NCBI GenBank assembly: GCA_029202845.1
Contig: CP119315.1
Coordinates: 3,317,001-3,381,000 of the forward strand
Reading direction: 5' to 3'
Length of the DNA: 64,000 nucleotides
Origin: Candidatus Sphingomonas colombiensis
Lineage (GTDB): Bacteria; Pseudomonadota; Alphaproteobacteria; Sphingomonadales; Sphingomonadaceae
This document shows, piece after piece, positions 25,834 through 35,336 of the stretch. The notes beneath the pieces were generated by a model. It was not told the DNA's origin and did not search any database. It worked only from the letters and a program-made list of their open reading frames with translations. Numbering within the stretch: position 1 is the stretch's first letter; every line of letters begins with the position of its first letter. The translations under genes were made by a program, and so were the position numbers.

Positions 25834-28218
25834 TCATGATTGTGTCAGCGCGTCGCGCGCCGCTTCTGCCAGTTGCTGCACCGAAAAAGGCTTCGGCAGG
25901 AAAGACACATTTTCCAGATCGATCGACCGGCGAAGCTGTTCCTCGGCGTAGCCGGACATGAACAGGATCGGGAGTTGCGGATATCGCTCACGCACATGGC
26001 GCGCCATGGTCGGCCCGTCCATCGTCGGCATTACCACGTCTGACACCAGCAGATCGGGCGCCTGGCAGGTTTCGAGCAGCTCAAGCGCCACCTCGCCATT
26101 CTCGGCGCTGAGCACGGTATAACCCTGCCGCGACAGTGCACGTTCGGCCACCGCGCGCACCATCGCCTCGTCCTCCACCAGCAACACTGTGCCGGTTCCC
26201 CAGAGATCGGCCTGACGCGGACGCGGCGCGACTCGCACAGGGGCTACCGTCCCGCTGTTGTGTACCGGCAGATAGATCGTGAAAGTCGCGCCCTGTCCCG
26301 GCTTCGAATCCGCAAAGATGTAACCTCCGGATTGCTTGACGATGCCATAGACGGTGGACAGCCCGAGCCCCGTTCCCTTGCCGATTTCCTTGGTGGTGAA
26401 GAACGGCTCGAATATCTTGGGCAGAACTTCGGGCGGGATGCCGGTGCCGGTATCGGAGATTTCGAGCGCGGTATAATCGGCCGCCGGCATGATGTCGCTG
26501 CCGCGCGCGCGCACCTCCGCGATGCTGACCGCCCGAGTGCGGATCGTCAGCGTGCCGCCACCGTGCGGGTTGCGCGACAGCATCGCATCGCGCGCGTTCA
26601 CCGCCAGATTGACCACAACCTGTTCGAGTTGCCCCGGATCGGCGCGCACCGGGCCAAGATCGCGACCGTGGCTGACGTTCAGTGTCACCGTCTCGCCGAG
26701 CAATCGCTTGAGCAGGTTCGACACTTCCGAAACGACGTCGGGCAATTGCAATATCTGCGGTCGCAACGTCTGCTGGCGCGAGAAAGCGAGCAATTGCCGC
26801 GTCAGCCCCGCCGCACGGTTCGAATTGCTGCGGATTTGCTGGATATCGTCGTAATCGCTGTCGCCCGGCGAATGGCGCATCAGCATCAGATCGCAATGGC
26901 CGAGGATCGCGGTCAGGATATTGTTGAAATCGTGCGCCACGCCGCCGGCGAGTTGCCCCACCGCCTGCATTTTGGTGACCTGCGCCACCTCGCGCTTGAG
27001 CCGCGACTCCTCGCTATTGTCCTTGAGGCTCAGCACTACAGTTGCCGCACCGAGCCCCCGCGCACCGGCGATCGTCAACGCGATTGGCTCGTCGGGGTGA
27101 TCGCGCAGCCGGACTGCCATATCGCTGGACTGGGCCGCGCCATTGGCGAAACGCCGGACGGCATCCGCCACTGCCGCCTTGTCCTCGCGCACCACTAGAT
27201 CGCCGGGATAGAGCGGTGGAACGGCGGGATCGATTCCAGCGGCGCGGGCGAACGCGTCGTTCATCTGAACGAAGCGCCCCTCGCGATCGACCAGTGCGAT
27301 CCCCACCGGCATCAGGGATACCAATGTGTTGATATGGCTCGTCGCGGTCGCGCCGTCGGTGGTCGGCAGATCCTCGTCATCGAGCATCGCGATCAGGATC
27401 GGGCCATTGTCGCCATCGGCGAACGGCACTTGCACCAGCCGCAACGGGTTTCCGTCCAGCCCTTCGCGCTCGAAGCGGACCAGCCCGCGGCTGTCGGTAA
27501 TCAGGAAGCGCGCGAAATCCATGCCCGCAGCGCTTCCCCCGCCGCTGCCCAGCGCGCGATGACGAAATACCGGATTTGCGGATAGAATGCGGCCATCCGG
27601 CGCAATCATCGCCGCCATGATGCCCGCTGCGCCCAGCCGGTTGCCGAATTCTCCGGCCAGCGCATCGGTCAGGCGATCGGCGCGATTGGCATCCGCCGCG
27701 CGCTCGAACCGCCAGATCAGCATATCCTGTTGCTCACCGGCACGGACAATAACCACGTTGACCGTCTGGTGCTCCAGCCGGATGTGCTCGGCGCGGGCCT
27801 GCCCGTCGCGCCACGCGATCCGCCCCGCGGCGGCGAGCGATGAGGCGTCTTCCTCCCCAAGCGACAATGCAGGCGGGGTCGGAAAGCCGCCGAACATTGT
27901 TTCATAGAGATCGTTCGCACACACCAGCCGCCCGGTGCGATCAGTAACCGCGATCGCCTCGCCGGAGGTTTGCGCGATCGCGCGTGCCAGCCCCCAATCG
28001 ACTTCGTGGACCGCATCATCGCGAGCGCCGGCGAGCGAGCGCCAGACAACCGCCACCGCCCCCGCCACGATCGCGGTACCCGCGAAGCCGGCCGCGAACA
28101 CCCGGTCCCCTACCAGCCACAGCACCAGAAGCGCGGCGAAGACGCCTGCTGCCACCGCGATCAGCAAGGCTGTGCGCGGCGTGAGCAAGGTTTGCGAGGC
28201 GAGCGATCGGGATGCCAT
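25834..28218 (-). CDS. cckA: Hybrid sensor histidine kinase/phosphatase CckA
   Basis: A 794-aa protein with two N-terminal TM helices (about 17-36 and 41-59), PAS-like regions (about 75-175, 190-280 and 290-400), a HisKA domain with H429 in GGVAHDFNNILTAILG, an HATPase domain (VNLAVNARDAM, DTGTGIP, GKGTGLGLSTVYG) and a C-terminal receiver (VLLVEDEAM, DVVMPTMDG, LPKPFS). The phosphoacceptor region and receiver match CckA, which in alphaproteobacteria feeds the ChpT-CtrA phosphorelay controlling cell cycle or motility. ChpT and CtrA genes are not in the window. Confidence 0.93.
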   Translation of the reverse strand: MASRSLASQTLLTPRTALLIAVAAGVFAALLVLWLVGDRVFAAGFAGTAIVAGAVAVVWRSLAGARDDAVHEVDWGLARAIAQTSGEAIAVTDRTGRLVCANDLYETMFGGFPTPPALSLGEEDASSLAAAGRIAWRDGQARAEHIRLEHQTVNVVIVRAGEQQDMLIWRFERAADANRADRLTDALAGEFGNRLGAAGIMAAMIAPDGRILSANPVFRHRALGSGGGSAAGMDFARFLITDSRGLVRFEREGLDGNPLRLVQVPFADGDNGPILIAMLDDEDLPTTDGATATSHINTLVSLMPVGIALVDREGRFVQMNDAFARAAGIDPAVPPLYPGDLVVREDKAAVADAVRRFANGAAQSSDMAVRLRDHPDEPIALTIAGARGLGAATVVLSLKDNSEESRLKREVAQVTKMQAVGQLAGGVAHDFNNILTAILGHCDLMLMRHSPGDSDYDDIQQIRSNSNRAAGLTRQLLAFSRQQTLRPQILQLPDVVSEVSNLLKRLLGETVTLNVSHGRDLGPVRADPGQLEQVVVNLAVNARDAMLSRNPHGGGTLTIRTRAVSIAEVRARGSDIMPAADYTALEISDTGTGIPPEVLPKIFEPFFTTKEIGKGTGLGLSTVYGIVKQSGGYIFADSKPGQGATFTIYLPVHNSGTVAPVRVAPRPRQADLWGTGTVLLVEDEAMVRAVAERALSRQGYTVLSAENGEVALELLETCQAPDLLVSDVVMPTMDGPTMARHVRERYPQLPILFMSGYAEEQLRRSIDLENVSFLPKPFSVQQLAEAARDALTQS

Positions 28219-28278
28219 GATCGCGGGTGATCCTTCGCCGCCCGCCGTGCGTCAAGCGCAGACGGGCGGCAGATACGA

Positions 28279-30312
28279 TCACCAGATGCGGATGCGGGCC
28301 TCAGGCGAGAGATAAAGGGCGTCGCCGGCCTTCACATTATAGGCCGAATACCATGGATCGAGATTGCGCACGGTGAAAACACGCCAATGCCCCGGCGCAT
28401 GCGGATCGGACAGCAATGCCTGACGCAGCGCCGGCTCACGCTGCTTGATCCGCCAGACCTGCGCCCAGCCGAGATAGAAACGCTGATCGCCGGTTGTGCC
28501 GTCAAGCACCGGCGCGGGCTTGCCCCCGAGCGTCTTGTGATAGGCGTCGATCGCGACGGTCAGGCCAGCGAGGTCGGCGATATTTTCGCCCAGCGTCAGG
28601 CCGCCCTGAATATGCTGCCCCGGCAACGGCTCATACGCATCATATTGCGCGACGAGCTTGTCGGTGAAGCCCTTGAACCGCTCCACATCCTGCGGCGTCC
28701 ACCAGTCGGTGAGCTTGCCGGTCGCATCATATTTGCGACCCTGATCGTCGAAGCCATGGCTGATCTCATGCCCGATCACCGCGCCGATCGCGCCATAGTT
28801 TACCGCAGGATCGGCCTTGGGATCGAAGAATGGCGGCTGGAGGATCGCGGCGGGGAAGACGATCTCGTTCATCGCCGGGTTGTAATAAGCGTTGATCTCC
28901 ATTGGCGTCATGAACCACTCGTCGCGGTCCACCGGCTTGCCGAGTTTGTCGAGATCGCGCTGGAAATCGAACGCATTGGCGCGCGCGACATTCCCGAACA
29001 GATCGCCGCGCATCACCTGAAGCTTCGAATAATCGCGCCATTTCGTCGGATAGCCGATCTTCGGGCGGAAAGCGGCGAGCTTGGTGAGCGCTTTCTCCTT
29101 CGTCTCCGGCGCCATCCATTCGAGCTTGCGGAGCCGATCGCCCATCGCGCCGATCAGGTTTTTCACCAGCTCGTCAGCCGTCGCCTTGGCCTCTGGCGGG
29201 AAATATTTGGCGACGTAAGCCCGGCCGATATCCTCGCCCAGCTCATCCTTGATGAGATCGCTGGCGCGCTTCCATCGCGCCGGCTGCTCCGGCGTGCCGG
29301 ACAAGGTCGTGCCGTAAAACGCGAAACGCGTCTTGTCGAAATCGGATGACAGGAACCGCGCATAGCTGCCGATCGTGTGCAGCATCAGGTGATCCTTCAG
29401 CACCGCCAGCGGCGCTGCCGCCCACAGCTTCGCCTCTCCGGTCAGCGCGCTGGGCTGGGCGACGAGATAGTCACCGCTAACCGGCATACCCGCCGCCGTG
29501 GCGAAATCACTCCAGGCAAAGCCCGGCGCGCGCGTCGAAAGATCCGCGAAGGCAAACTTGTTATAGGTCTTGTCCGCGTCGCGGCTCTCGATCCGCGTCC
29601 AATGCGCGGTGGCCAGTTCCTTCTCGAACGCGAATACAGCTGCTGCGCGCTTTTCCGCATCGGGCTCGCCGGCAAGTGTCAGCATCTTCGCGAGATACGC
29701 CTGATAGGCGGTGCGCGTTTCGGCGAGCTTGGGATCGTCCTTCAGATAATAATCGCGATCGGGCAGCCCCAAACCACCCTGCGCGAGGCTGACGATATAG
29801 CTATCCGGGTTCTTGTCGTCCTGCCCGACATAGACCTGGAACAGGCCCGATACGCCATTGCGCTGCATCCGCGCCGCTTCAACGGCCAGTTCGCGCTTGT
29901 CCTTCACCGCCTTGATCGCGGTGAGCCACGGCTTGATCGGCGCCGCGCCCTTCGCGTTCACGGTCGCCTCGTCCATGAAGCTCGCGTAGAAATCGCCTGA
30001 CTTGTTGCCCGGCTGCTTCGACACCTCCTCAAGCAACGCGCGCAGACGTTGTTGCGACAGATCCTGGAGCTTGTGGAACATGCCATAAGCGGCGCGATCC
30101 GCCGGAATCTGCGTCACCTTCTGCCAATCGCCGTTGGCATAGTCATAGAAATCCTTGCCGGGCGGGACGGCTGGATCGCGGCCGCTCAAATCGAAACCGA
30201 AATCGCCGATCTGCGGGCGGGATTGGTCGGCGGGAGCGGATTGCGGCGTGGTTTGCGCGACGGCGGCGGCGCCAACAGATACAAGCAGCGAGGCCAGGAG
30301 GATCGAACGCAT
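28279..30312 (-). CDS. Secreted M13 family (neprilysin/PepO-like) metallopeptidase
   Basis: A 677-aa protein with a signal peptide, MRSILLASLLVSVGAAAVA, then a linker and a large M13 domain. The zinc site is complete: HEISH within GAVIGHEISHGFDDQGR supplies two His and the catalytic Glu, and ENIADLAGL supplies the third ligand. The C terminus has VRNLDPWYSAYNVKAGD, which in this family includes substrate-binding residues. It likely cleaves peptides in the periplasm. It is not tightly linked to a neighbour. Confidence 0.95.
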   Translation of the reverse strand: MRSILLASLLVSVGAAAVAQTTPQSAPADQSRPQIGDFGFDLSGRDPAVPPGKDFYDYANGDWQKVTQIPADRAAYGMFHKLQDLSQQRLRALLEEVSKQPGNKSGDFYASFMDEATVNAKGAAPIKPWLTAIKAVKDKRELAVEAARMQRNGVSGLFQVYVGQDDKNPDSYIVSLAQGGLGLPDRDYYLKDDPKLAETRTAYQAYLAKMLTLAGEPDAEKRAAAVFAFEKELATAHWTRIESRDADKTYNKFAFADLSTRAPGFAWSDFATAAGMPVSGDYLVAQPSALTGEAKLWAAAPLAVLKDHLMLHTIGSYARFLSSDFDKTRFAFYGTTLSGTPEQPARWKRASDLIKDELGEDIGRAYVAKYFPPEAKATADELVKNLIGAMGDRLRKLEWMAPETKEKALTKLAAFRPKIGYPTKWRDYSKLQVMRGDLFGNVARANAFDFQRDLDKLGKPVDRDEWFMTPMEINAYYNPAMNEIVFPAAILQPPFFDPKADPAVNYGAIGAVIGHEISHGFDDQGRKYDATGKLTDWWTPQDVERFKGFTDKLVAQYDAYEPLPGQHIQGGLTLGENIADLAGLTVAIDAYHKTLGGKPAPVLDGTTGDQRFYLGWAQVWRIKQREPALRQALLSDPHAPGHWRVFTVRNLDPWYSAYNVKAGDALYLSPEARIRIW

Positions 30313-30372
30313 CAGGAGAAGCCCTTCAATCTTTACAGAATGCTCCGTGATTTACGCCGATAACACGCCTCG

Positions 30373-30933
30373 TCAATCATGGTTACGAATGCGACGATTG
30401 TTCCACTTGCGCGCGATCCATAACCGCCAGCCAAGCGCCGACAGGACGTAGCCGCCGATCGCGAACGTCGCGGTCACGATCAGCAAGCCCGTCGCGGTGG
30501 CCGGCGCGGCATCGGATAGCAGCCACTGCATCCAGCCCGATTCGACCGCGTCGCGCACAGGATCGCCCGGCAGCGCCTTATCGATATGCAGCGCCCATTT
30601 TCCGATCCAATAAGCCGCGACCCACAGGGGTGGGGTAGTGATCGGATTGGTGACGAACGTAGTGAGCGCCGCGGCCGGAATATTGGCGCGCAGCGGCAGC
30701 GCGAGCAGCGCGGAAAACGGGATTTGCGCCACGGGAAACAGAATGCCCGTCACCATCCCGAGTGCGACGCCTCGCGGCACCGAACGGCGGGTGAAACGCC
30801 AGAGGTGCGGCGCCAGCACGCGATGCGCCACCGGGCGCAACAGCCGGCTGTTCTCCATCGATTCGCGGGTCGGCAAATTGCGTTGGCACCACGCGGCGAA
30901 CCGCTGCCAGAGCCCCGGTGCTTGCGACGCCAT
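30373..30933 (-). CDS. DUF2062 domain membrane protein
   Basis: A 186-aa protein with a positively charged N terminus, then RRSVPRGVALGMVTGILFP and TNPITTPPLWVAAYWIGKW, the hallmark of DUF2062, and two to three hydrophobic segments ending near residue 175. Function unknown. Its ATG overlaps the smpB stop by one base (TGATG), indicating coupling with smpB. The basic C terminus ARKWNNRRIRNHD is probably cytoplasmic. Confidence 0.88.
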   Translation of the reverse strand: MASQAPGLWQRFAAWCQRNLPTRESMENSRLLRPVAHRVLAPHLWRFTRRSVPRGVALGMVTGILFPVAQIPFSALLALPLRANIPAAALTTFVTNPITTPPLWVAAYWIGKWALHIDKALPGDPVRDAVESGWMQWLLSDAAPATATGLLIVTATFAIGGYVLSALGWRLWIARKWNNRRIRNHD

Positions 30934-31415
30934 CAGCCGCGCTCGCGCAGCACGCGCCCGGCCTCACGCTTCCATTCGCGTTCCTTGATCGCCGCGCGCT
31001 TGTCGTGATCCTTGCGCCCCTTGGCGAGCGCAAGCTCAACCTTCGCACGCCCTTGCCCGTTAAAGTAAACCGAGAGCGGCACCAGCGTCATGCCCTGACG
31101 CGCGACCGCGCCGTGCAGCTTGTTGATTTCCCGCTCGTGCAGCAGCAGCTTGCGCGGCCGACGCGGCTCATGATTGAAACGATTGCCATGGCTGAACTCG
31201 GGCACGTTCGAGTTGATCAGCCACACCCCGCCTTCGTTCACCTCGGCATAGCTTTCCGCGATCGAGCCTTCGCCGAAACGCAGCGACTTCACCTCGGTCC
31301 CGGTCAGGACGATCCCCGCCTCGAACTTGTCCTCGATCGAATATTCGAACCGAGCGCGCCGGTTCTCGGCAACGATCTTCTTCTTGTCGAAGGTGGCGGG
31401 TTTGGGACGGGACAT
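30933..31415 (-). CDS. smpB: SsrA-binding protein SmpB
   Basis: A 160-aa protein that works with tmRNA to rescue stalled ribosomes. The OB-fold core includes ARFEYSIEDKFEAGIVLTG, TEVKSLRFGE and WLINSNVPEFSHGN; the basic C-terminal tail, KGRKDHDKRAAIKEREWKRE, is the part that enters the decoding centre. Start MSRPKPATFDKKK is chosen over an upstream ATG that gives a non-homologous leader. The tmRNA gene itself was not seen in this window. Confidence 0.97.
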   Translation of the reverse strand: MSRPKPATFDKKKIVAENRRARFEYSIEDKFEAGIVLTGTEVKSLRFGEGSIAESYAEVNEGGVWLINSNVPEFSHGNRFNHEPRRPRKLLLHEREINKLHGAVARQGMTLVPLSVYFNGQGRAKVELALAKGRKDHDKRAAIKEREWKREAGRVLRERG

Positions 31416-31485
31416 AAGACGCGCGATGTAGGGTGGCGAAGGCCCCGGCGGCAAGGGCGGTTCGATCCGGGGAACGAAAACAGCG

Positions 31486-31782
31486 TCAGAACGGGATTTT
31501 CAGACGTGCCATTGCCCGGTTGCTCGAAACACCGCCGACACTGCCTTGCTCAACCTCCACCCCCACCTTCGCATTGCCGAGCACGGTGGTTTCCGCCTTG
31601 GGCGGCGCGCTTTCCGCATAGCGATCGGGCAAGCGCGGGATCCGATAAGGATCGGCGCGCCGGGCGCAGACGGTAACCTCTCCGTCCTCCCCGAGCGCAC
31701 ACTGGCGAGGAACGGCATGGAGGCGCGGATCATCCAGTGCTGGACCGGCAACCGCCTGTAACGCGATCAGCAGCAGCTTCAT
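31486..31782 (-). CDS. Small secreted protein with a VCARR/PYRIPRLP motif
   Basis: A 98-aa product: signal-like MKLLLIALQAVAGPA, then a two-Cys segment (QCALGEDGEVTVCARR) leading to DPYRIPRLPDRY, and a Gly/Val-rich tail. Short periplasmic proteins with this two-cysteine plus YRIP pattern recur in sphingomonads to my knowledge, without known function. The start at 31782 is preferred because the upstream ATG adds only MARIVVV. It lies between dapA and smpB on the same strand. Confidence 0.65.
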   Translation of the reverse strand: MKLLLIALQAVAGPALDDPRLHAVPRQCALGEDGEVTVCARRADPYRIPRLPDRYAESAPPKAETTVLGNAKVGVEVEQGSVGGVSSNRAMARLKIPF

Positions 31783-31830
31783 CACCACCACGATGCGCGC
31801 CAATTATGGCGCGCCCGTGGCTAGCGGCAG

Positions 31831-32712
31831 TCAGAAGCCGGCGCGCGCCAACCCCGCGTCGACCGCCTTTCGCGAAGCCTCGCCCGGCCATGTCATCGGC
31901 AGGCGCAAACCATCGGGGAAGCCGGGACGGACCTTGGTCATCGCATATTTCACCGGGCCCGGTGAGGCATCGGTGAACAGCGAAACATGCAGCGCGAAAA
32001 GCTTGTCGTGCAGTTCCAGCGCCTTGGCGGAATCACCGGCAGCGCAGGCCGCCTGAAAATCGGCGCACAAACGCGGCGCGACATTGGCGGTGACGGAGAT
32101 GCACCCCACCCCGCCCATCGCGTTGAAACCGAGCGCGAGATCATCATTGCCCGAAAGCTGGCAGAAACCATCGCCCAGCCCGGCGCGGTGCTGCGACACG
32201 CGCTGGAGCACGCCCGACGCATCCTTCACCGCGACGAACACCTTCGGGAAATCGGCGACGATGCGGATCAGGGTTTCCGGCTGGATGTCGGTCACCGTGC
32301 GCGCCGGCACATTGTAGAGCACGATCGGCAGCCCCGCCTGCGGCGCGAGCGCAGCGAAATGCTGGTAGATCCCCTCCTGCGAGGGCCGATTGTAATAAGG
32401 TGGCACCATCAGCGCGGCATCGGCGCCCGCCTCTTTCGCGGCGGCGATATTGGCCGCCGCGACGCGTGTGTCGTTCGAACCTGCGCCCGCGATCACCGGC
32501 ACCCGCCCCTTCGCCTGATCGACGCAGATACGGACGATCGCGAATTGCTCATCTTTCGTAAGCGTCGCGGCCTCGCCGGTCGTGCCGCACGGAACCAGCG
32601 CGGCCGAGCCTTCGGCGATTTGCCATTCGATAAGGTCACGATAAGCTGATTCGATAAATTCGCCATGCGCGTCGAACGGCGTGACGAGCGCCGGAATTGA
32701 GCCGGAAAACAT
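31831..32712 (-). CDS. dapA: 4-hydroxy-tetrahydrodipicolinate synthase
   Basis: A 293-aa TIM-barrel aldolase condensing pyruvate with aspartate semialdehyde, first step of the lysine/meso-diaminopimelate branch. Seen: PCGTTGEAATL (substrate loop), VLYNVPARTV with the active-site Tyr, and VAVKDASG with the Schiff-base Lys. It begins MFSGSIPALVTPFD as usual. It is divergent from the lytic transglycosylase gene, which makes a neat pairing of cell-wall precursor synthesis and turnover. Confidence 0.96.
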   Translation of the reverse strand: MFSGSIPALVTPFDAHGEFIESAYRDLIEWQIAEGSAALVPCGTTGEAATLTKDEQFAIVRICVDQAKGRVPVIAGAGSNDTRVAAANIAAAKEAGADAALMVPPYYNRPSQEGIYQHFAALAPQAGLPIVLYNVPARTVTDIQPETLIRIVADFPKVFVAVKDASGVLQRVSQHRAGLGDGFCQLSGNDDLALGFNAMGGVGCISVTANVAPRLCADFQAACAAGDSAKALELHDKLFALHVSLFTDASPGPVKYAMTKVRPGFPDGLRLPMTWPGEASRKAVDAGLARAGF

Positions 32713-32738
32713 GATTTTGCGTTCCTGAATGCGCGAAG

Positions 32739-34820
32739 ATGGTAGGTTCGTTCAGGACAGATACGGGTTTACCCTTTAGTCTGTCCACAACGGTGACTGG
32801 ATTGAAGGCAGGTGCTTTGATCGGATTGTTCGTAGCGGCCGGCGCGGCCTTGGTGCTCGCGCAGGATCAGGATGACTCTTACGCCACGCGCATGGCCAAT
32901 GCGCGTGCGACGCAAATGGAGACGCGTACCGCAATCGCATCGCCGCCGGTGGGCGTTAACACCGCCGGGATGGCGCAATCGATCGCCCAATGGAAAACGT
33001 TGCAGCAGACTGATGCGCTGCCGTTCGACAGCTACGCCTCGTTCCTGCTCGCCCATCCCGGTTGGCCCGGTGAAGCAGCGAACCGACGCGCGGCGGAGCG
33101 GCAGGCCGCTGCCGGCACGGGATCGGCGGCCGGCATGATCGCGTATTTCCGTCGTTTCCCGCCACAATCTGCGGCCGGCGGCCTCGCTTACGCCAAGGCC
33201 CTCGCCTCGACCGGCGCGATGGCACAGGCCAATGAAGCGGCGCGACTGGCATGGCGGCGCGGCGCCCTCTCCGCGAGCGACGAGAGCGCGCTTACCCAGC
33301 AATTCGGCGGCGCATTGCGAGCAGACGATCAGGATGCGCGCATGGACGCCCTATTGTGGCAAGGCGCCACCAGCGCGGCCGCGCGCCAGATCACCCTCGT
33401 CTCCCCGTCGCAACGTCCGCTGTTCGAGGCGCGGCTCGCCTTCCGCAGCGGAGCGACCAATGCCGCCGACATCGCCCGGCAATATGACATGATCGGCGAA
33501 CGCGACGCGGGCTATATCGCGGATAAGGCCACCTGGCTCGGGCGGACCTCCCCGATCGATGCTCGCACCTGGCTGGCCCGTACCCGCCCGCCGGGAATGA
33601 ACCGCCCCGGCAATCCCGAAAAATTCTACCTTGTTCTCTATGCCAATGCCCGTGGCGCCGCGAACGACGGCCAGTGGCAGACCGCTTATGATATCGCGCG
33701 GCAGGTGGATGATGCCTATCCCGCCGGCACCGACGTTTCGACCAAATCCTATGGCGAGCGCGATCAATACACCAATCTCGTGTGGCTGGCCGGTCAGACC
33801 GCGCTCAACAAGCTGAATCGCCCGGCGGACGCGATGCCGCTGTTCGAGCGTTACGGCCGTGGCAGCGTAGCGCCGCAAACCCGCGCCAAGGGCTTTTACT
33901 GGGCGGCCCGCGCGGCGGAAAAGGCTGGTCGCGCGACCGATTCCAGCACGCTGTTCAATCACGCGGCGGGCTTCCGCGATCAATATTACGGGCAGCTCGC
34001 CAACGAACATCTCGGCCGCGCGCTGGTCGCGCCGCCGGAATATAATACGAACCCGATCAGCCCAGTCGCCCGCACCGCCTTCTATAATCGCGAAGTGGTG
34101 CGCGCCGCGCAATTCCTTGGCTCGATCAACTCGTGGCAGGATCAAAGCCTGTTTCTGAAACAAATCGCCACCGATGCGACGAGCGATTCCGATCACCTGT
34201 TGGCGGAGGAATTGTCGCGCTCGCTCGGTCGCCCCGATCTGGGCGTGCTGGTCGGGCGCAGCGCGATGCAGAACGGGCTGACGGAATATAGCGCAACCGG
34301 TTTCCCGACCGTCGCGGTGCCCGGCGGGTATGAAGACGAGTGGACGATGATCCACGCGATCGCGCGGCAGGAGAGCAATTTCGATCGCATGGCTGTTTCG
34401 GGCGCCGGCGCGCGCGGGCTGATGCAGTTGATGCCCGGCACCGCGCGCGAGCAGGCCGCGAAAATGGGGCTGGCCTATAACGTCGGCGCGCTGACCACCG
34501 ACACCGGATATAACATCCAGCTCGGATCGAATTATTTCCAGCGTATCTTCAAACAGTTCGGCAGCTACCCGCTGGCGATCGCGGCCTATAACGCGGGGCC
34601 CGGCAACGTGAACAAATGGCTCGCGGCGAATGGCGATCCGCGCACCGGATCGGTCGATATGGTCGATTGGGTGGAGGCGATCCCGTTCAGCGAAACGCGC
34701 AACTACGTTCAGCGCGTGCTGGAAAATGCAGTGGTCTATGATCTGCTCAATCCACCCCGCGCGCGCAGCCGTGGGCCGGCGAATTTGAGCTGGTATCTCG
34801 GGCGGTCGCGTCGGGGCTGA
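32739..34820 (+). CDS. Soluble lytic murein transglycosylase (Slt70-like)
   Basis: About 693 aa and periplasmic. A long alpha-superhelical U-shaped region (about 50-520) is followed by an SLT goose-lysozyme-like domain. The catalytic Glu is in AIARQESNFDRMA, followed by GARGLMQLMPGTA and AAYNAGPGNVNKW. It cleaves glycan strands to 1,6-anhydro products. The ATG at 32739 leaves only 26 bp to divergent dapA; a GTG at 32793 gives a more compact signal peptide (TGLKAGALIGLFVAAGAALV then LAQ) and may be the real start. It is followed by greB after 3 bp. Confidence 0.93.
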   Translation: MVGSFRTDTGLPFSLSTTVTGLKAGALIGLFVAAGAALVLAQDQDDSYATRMANARATQMETRTAIASPPVGVNTAGMAQSIAQWKTLQQTDALPFDSYASFLLAHPGWPGEAANRRAAERQAAAGTGSAAGMIAYFRRFPPQSAAGGLAYAKALASTGAMAQANEAARLAWRRGALSASDESALTQQFGGALRADDQDARMDALLWQGATSAAARQITLVSPSQRPLFEARLAFRSGATNAADIARQYDMIGERDAGYIADKATWLGRTSPIDARTWLARTRPPGMNRPGNPEKFYLVLYANARGAANDGQWQTAYDIARQVDDAYPAGTDVSTKSYGERDQYTNLVWLAGQTALNKLNRPADAMPLFERYGRGSVAPQTRAKGFYWAARAAEKAGRATDSSTLFNHAAGFRDQYYGQLANEHLGRALVAPPEYNTNPISPVARTAFYNREVVRAAQFLGSINSWQDQSLFLKQIATDATSDSDHLLAEELSRSLGRPDLGVLVGRSAMQNGLTEYSATGFPTVAVPGGYEDEWTMIHAIARQESNFDRMAVSGAGARGLMQLMPGTAREQAAKMGLAYNVGALTTDTGYNIQLGSNYFQRIFKQFGSYPLAIAAYNAGPGNVNKWLAANGDPRTGSVDMVDWVEAIPFSETRNYVQRVLENAVVYDLLNPPRARSRGPANLSWYLGRSRRG

Positions 34821-34823
34821 ACG

Positions 34824-35306
34824 ATGGATCGCCCCAATTACATCACGCCCGCCGGCTATGCGACGCTACGCGCGGAATATGAGGCGCTGTTCGCGAAGGA
34901 GCGCCCTGCGTTGCTGGACACGATCGCCTGGGCGGCCGGCAATGGCGACCGTTCGGAGAATGGCGACTATATCTACGGCCGCAAACGCCTGCGCGAGATC
35001 GACCGGCGGCTCGGCTGGCTGTCGAAACGGATGAAGGCGGCGAAGGTCGTCGATCCGGCGCAGGCGCCCGATCGCGATCGCGTGTTCTTCGGCGCCACCG
35101 TGACGATCGCCGACGACGACGACAATCACCGCACGCTGACATTGGTGGGCGATGACGAGGCCGATGCGGGCGCGGGCAAGATCGGCTGGAATGCCCCGCT
35201 TTCCCGCGCGCTGCGCGGTGCGGCGATCGGCGATCTGCGACGCGTGTCGCTACCCGCCGGTGAGCGGGAATATGAGGTGATGGCGATCGCATATCCGAAC
35301 GGTTGA
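34824..35306 (+). CDS. greB: Transcription elongation factor GreB
   Basis: A 160-aa protein. The N-terminal coiled coil carries GDRSENGDYIYGRKRLREID, whose acidic tip residues reach the RNA polymerase active site to stimulate transcript cleavage. YGRKRLREIDRRLG with the later FFGATVTIADDD points to GreB rather than GreA. The C-terminal FKBP-like domain ends near GEREYEVMAIAYP. It begins 3 bp after the transglycosylase stop, so it is likely co-transcribed. Confidence 0.93.
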   Translation: MDRPNYITPAGYATLRAEYEALFAKERPALLDTIAWAAGNGDRSENGDYIYGRKRLREIDRRLGWLSKRMKAAKVVDPAQAPDRDRVFFGATVTIADDDDNHRTLTLVGDDEADAGAGKIGWNAPLSRALRGAAIGDLRRVSLPAGEREYEVMAIAYPNG

Positions 35307-35336
35307 CGATCGGGCCCACGAAGTCGATCAGACCAT

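Noticed and set aside
23364..26000. Long plus-strand frames opposite ilvD and cckA
   Set aside because: Arg/Ala/His-rich shadow translations without ribosome sites or recognisable domains.
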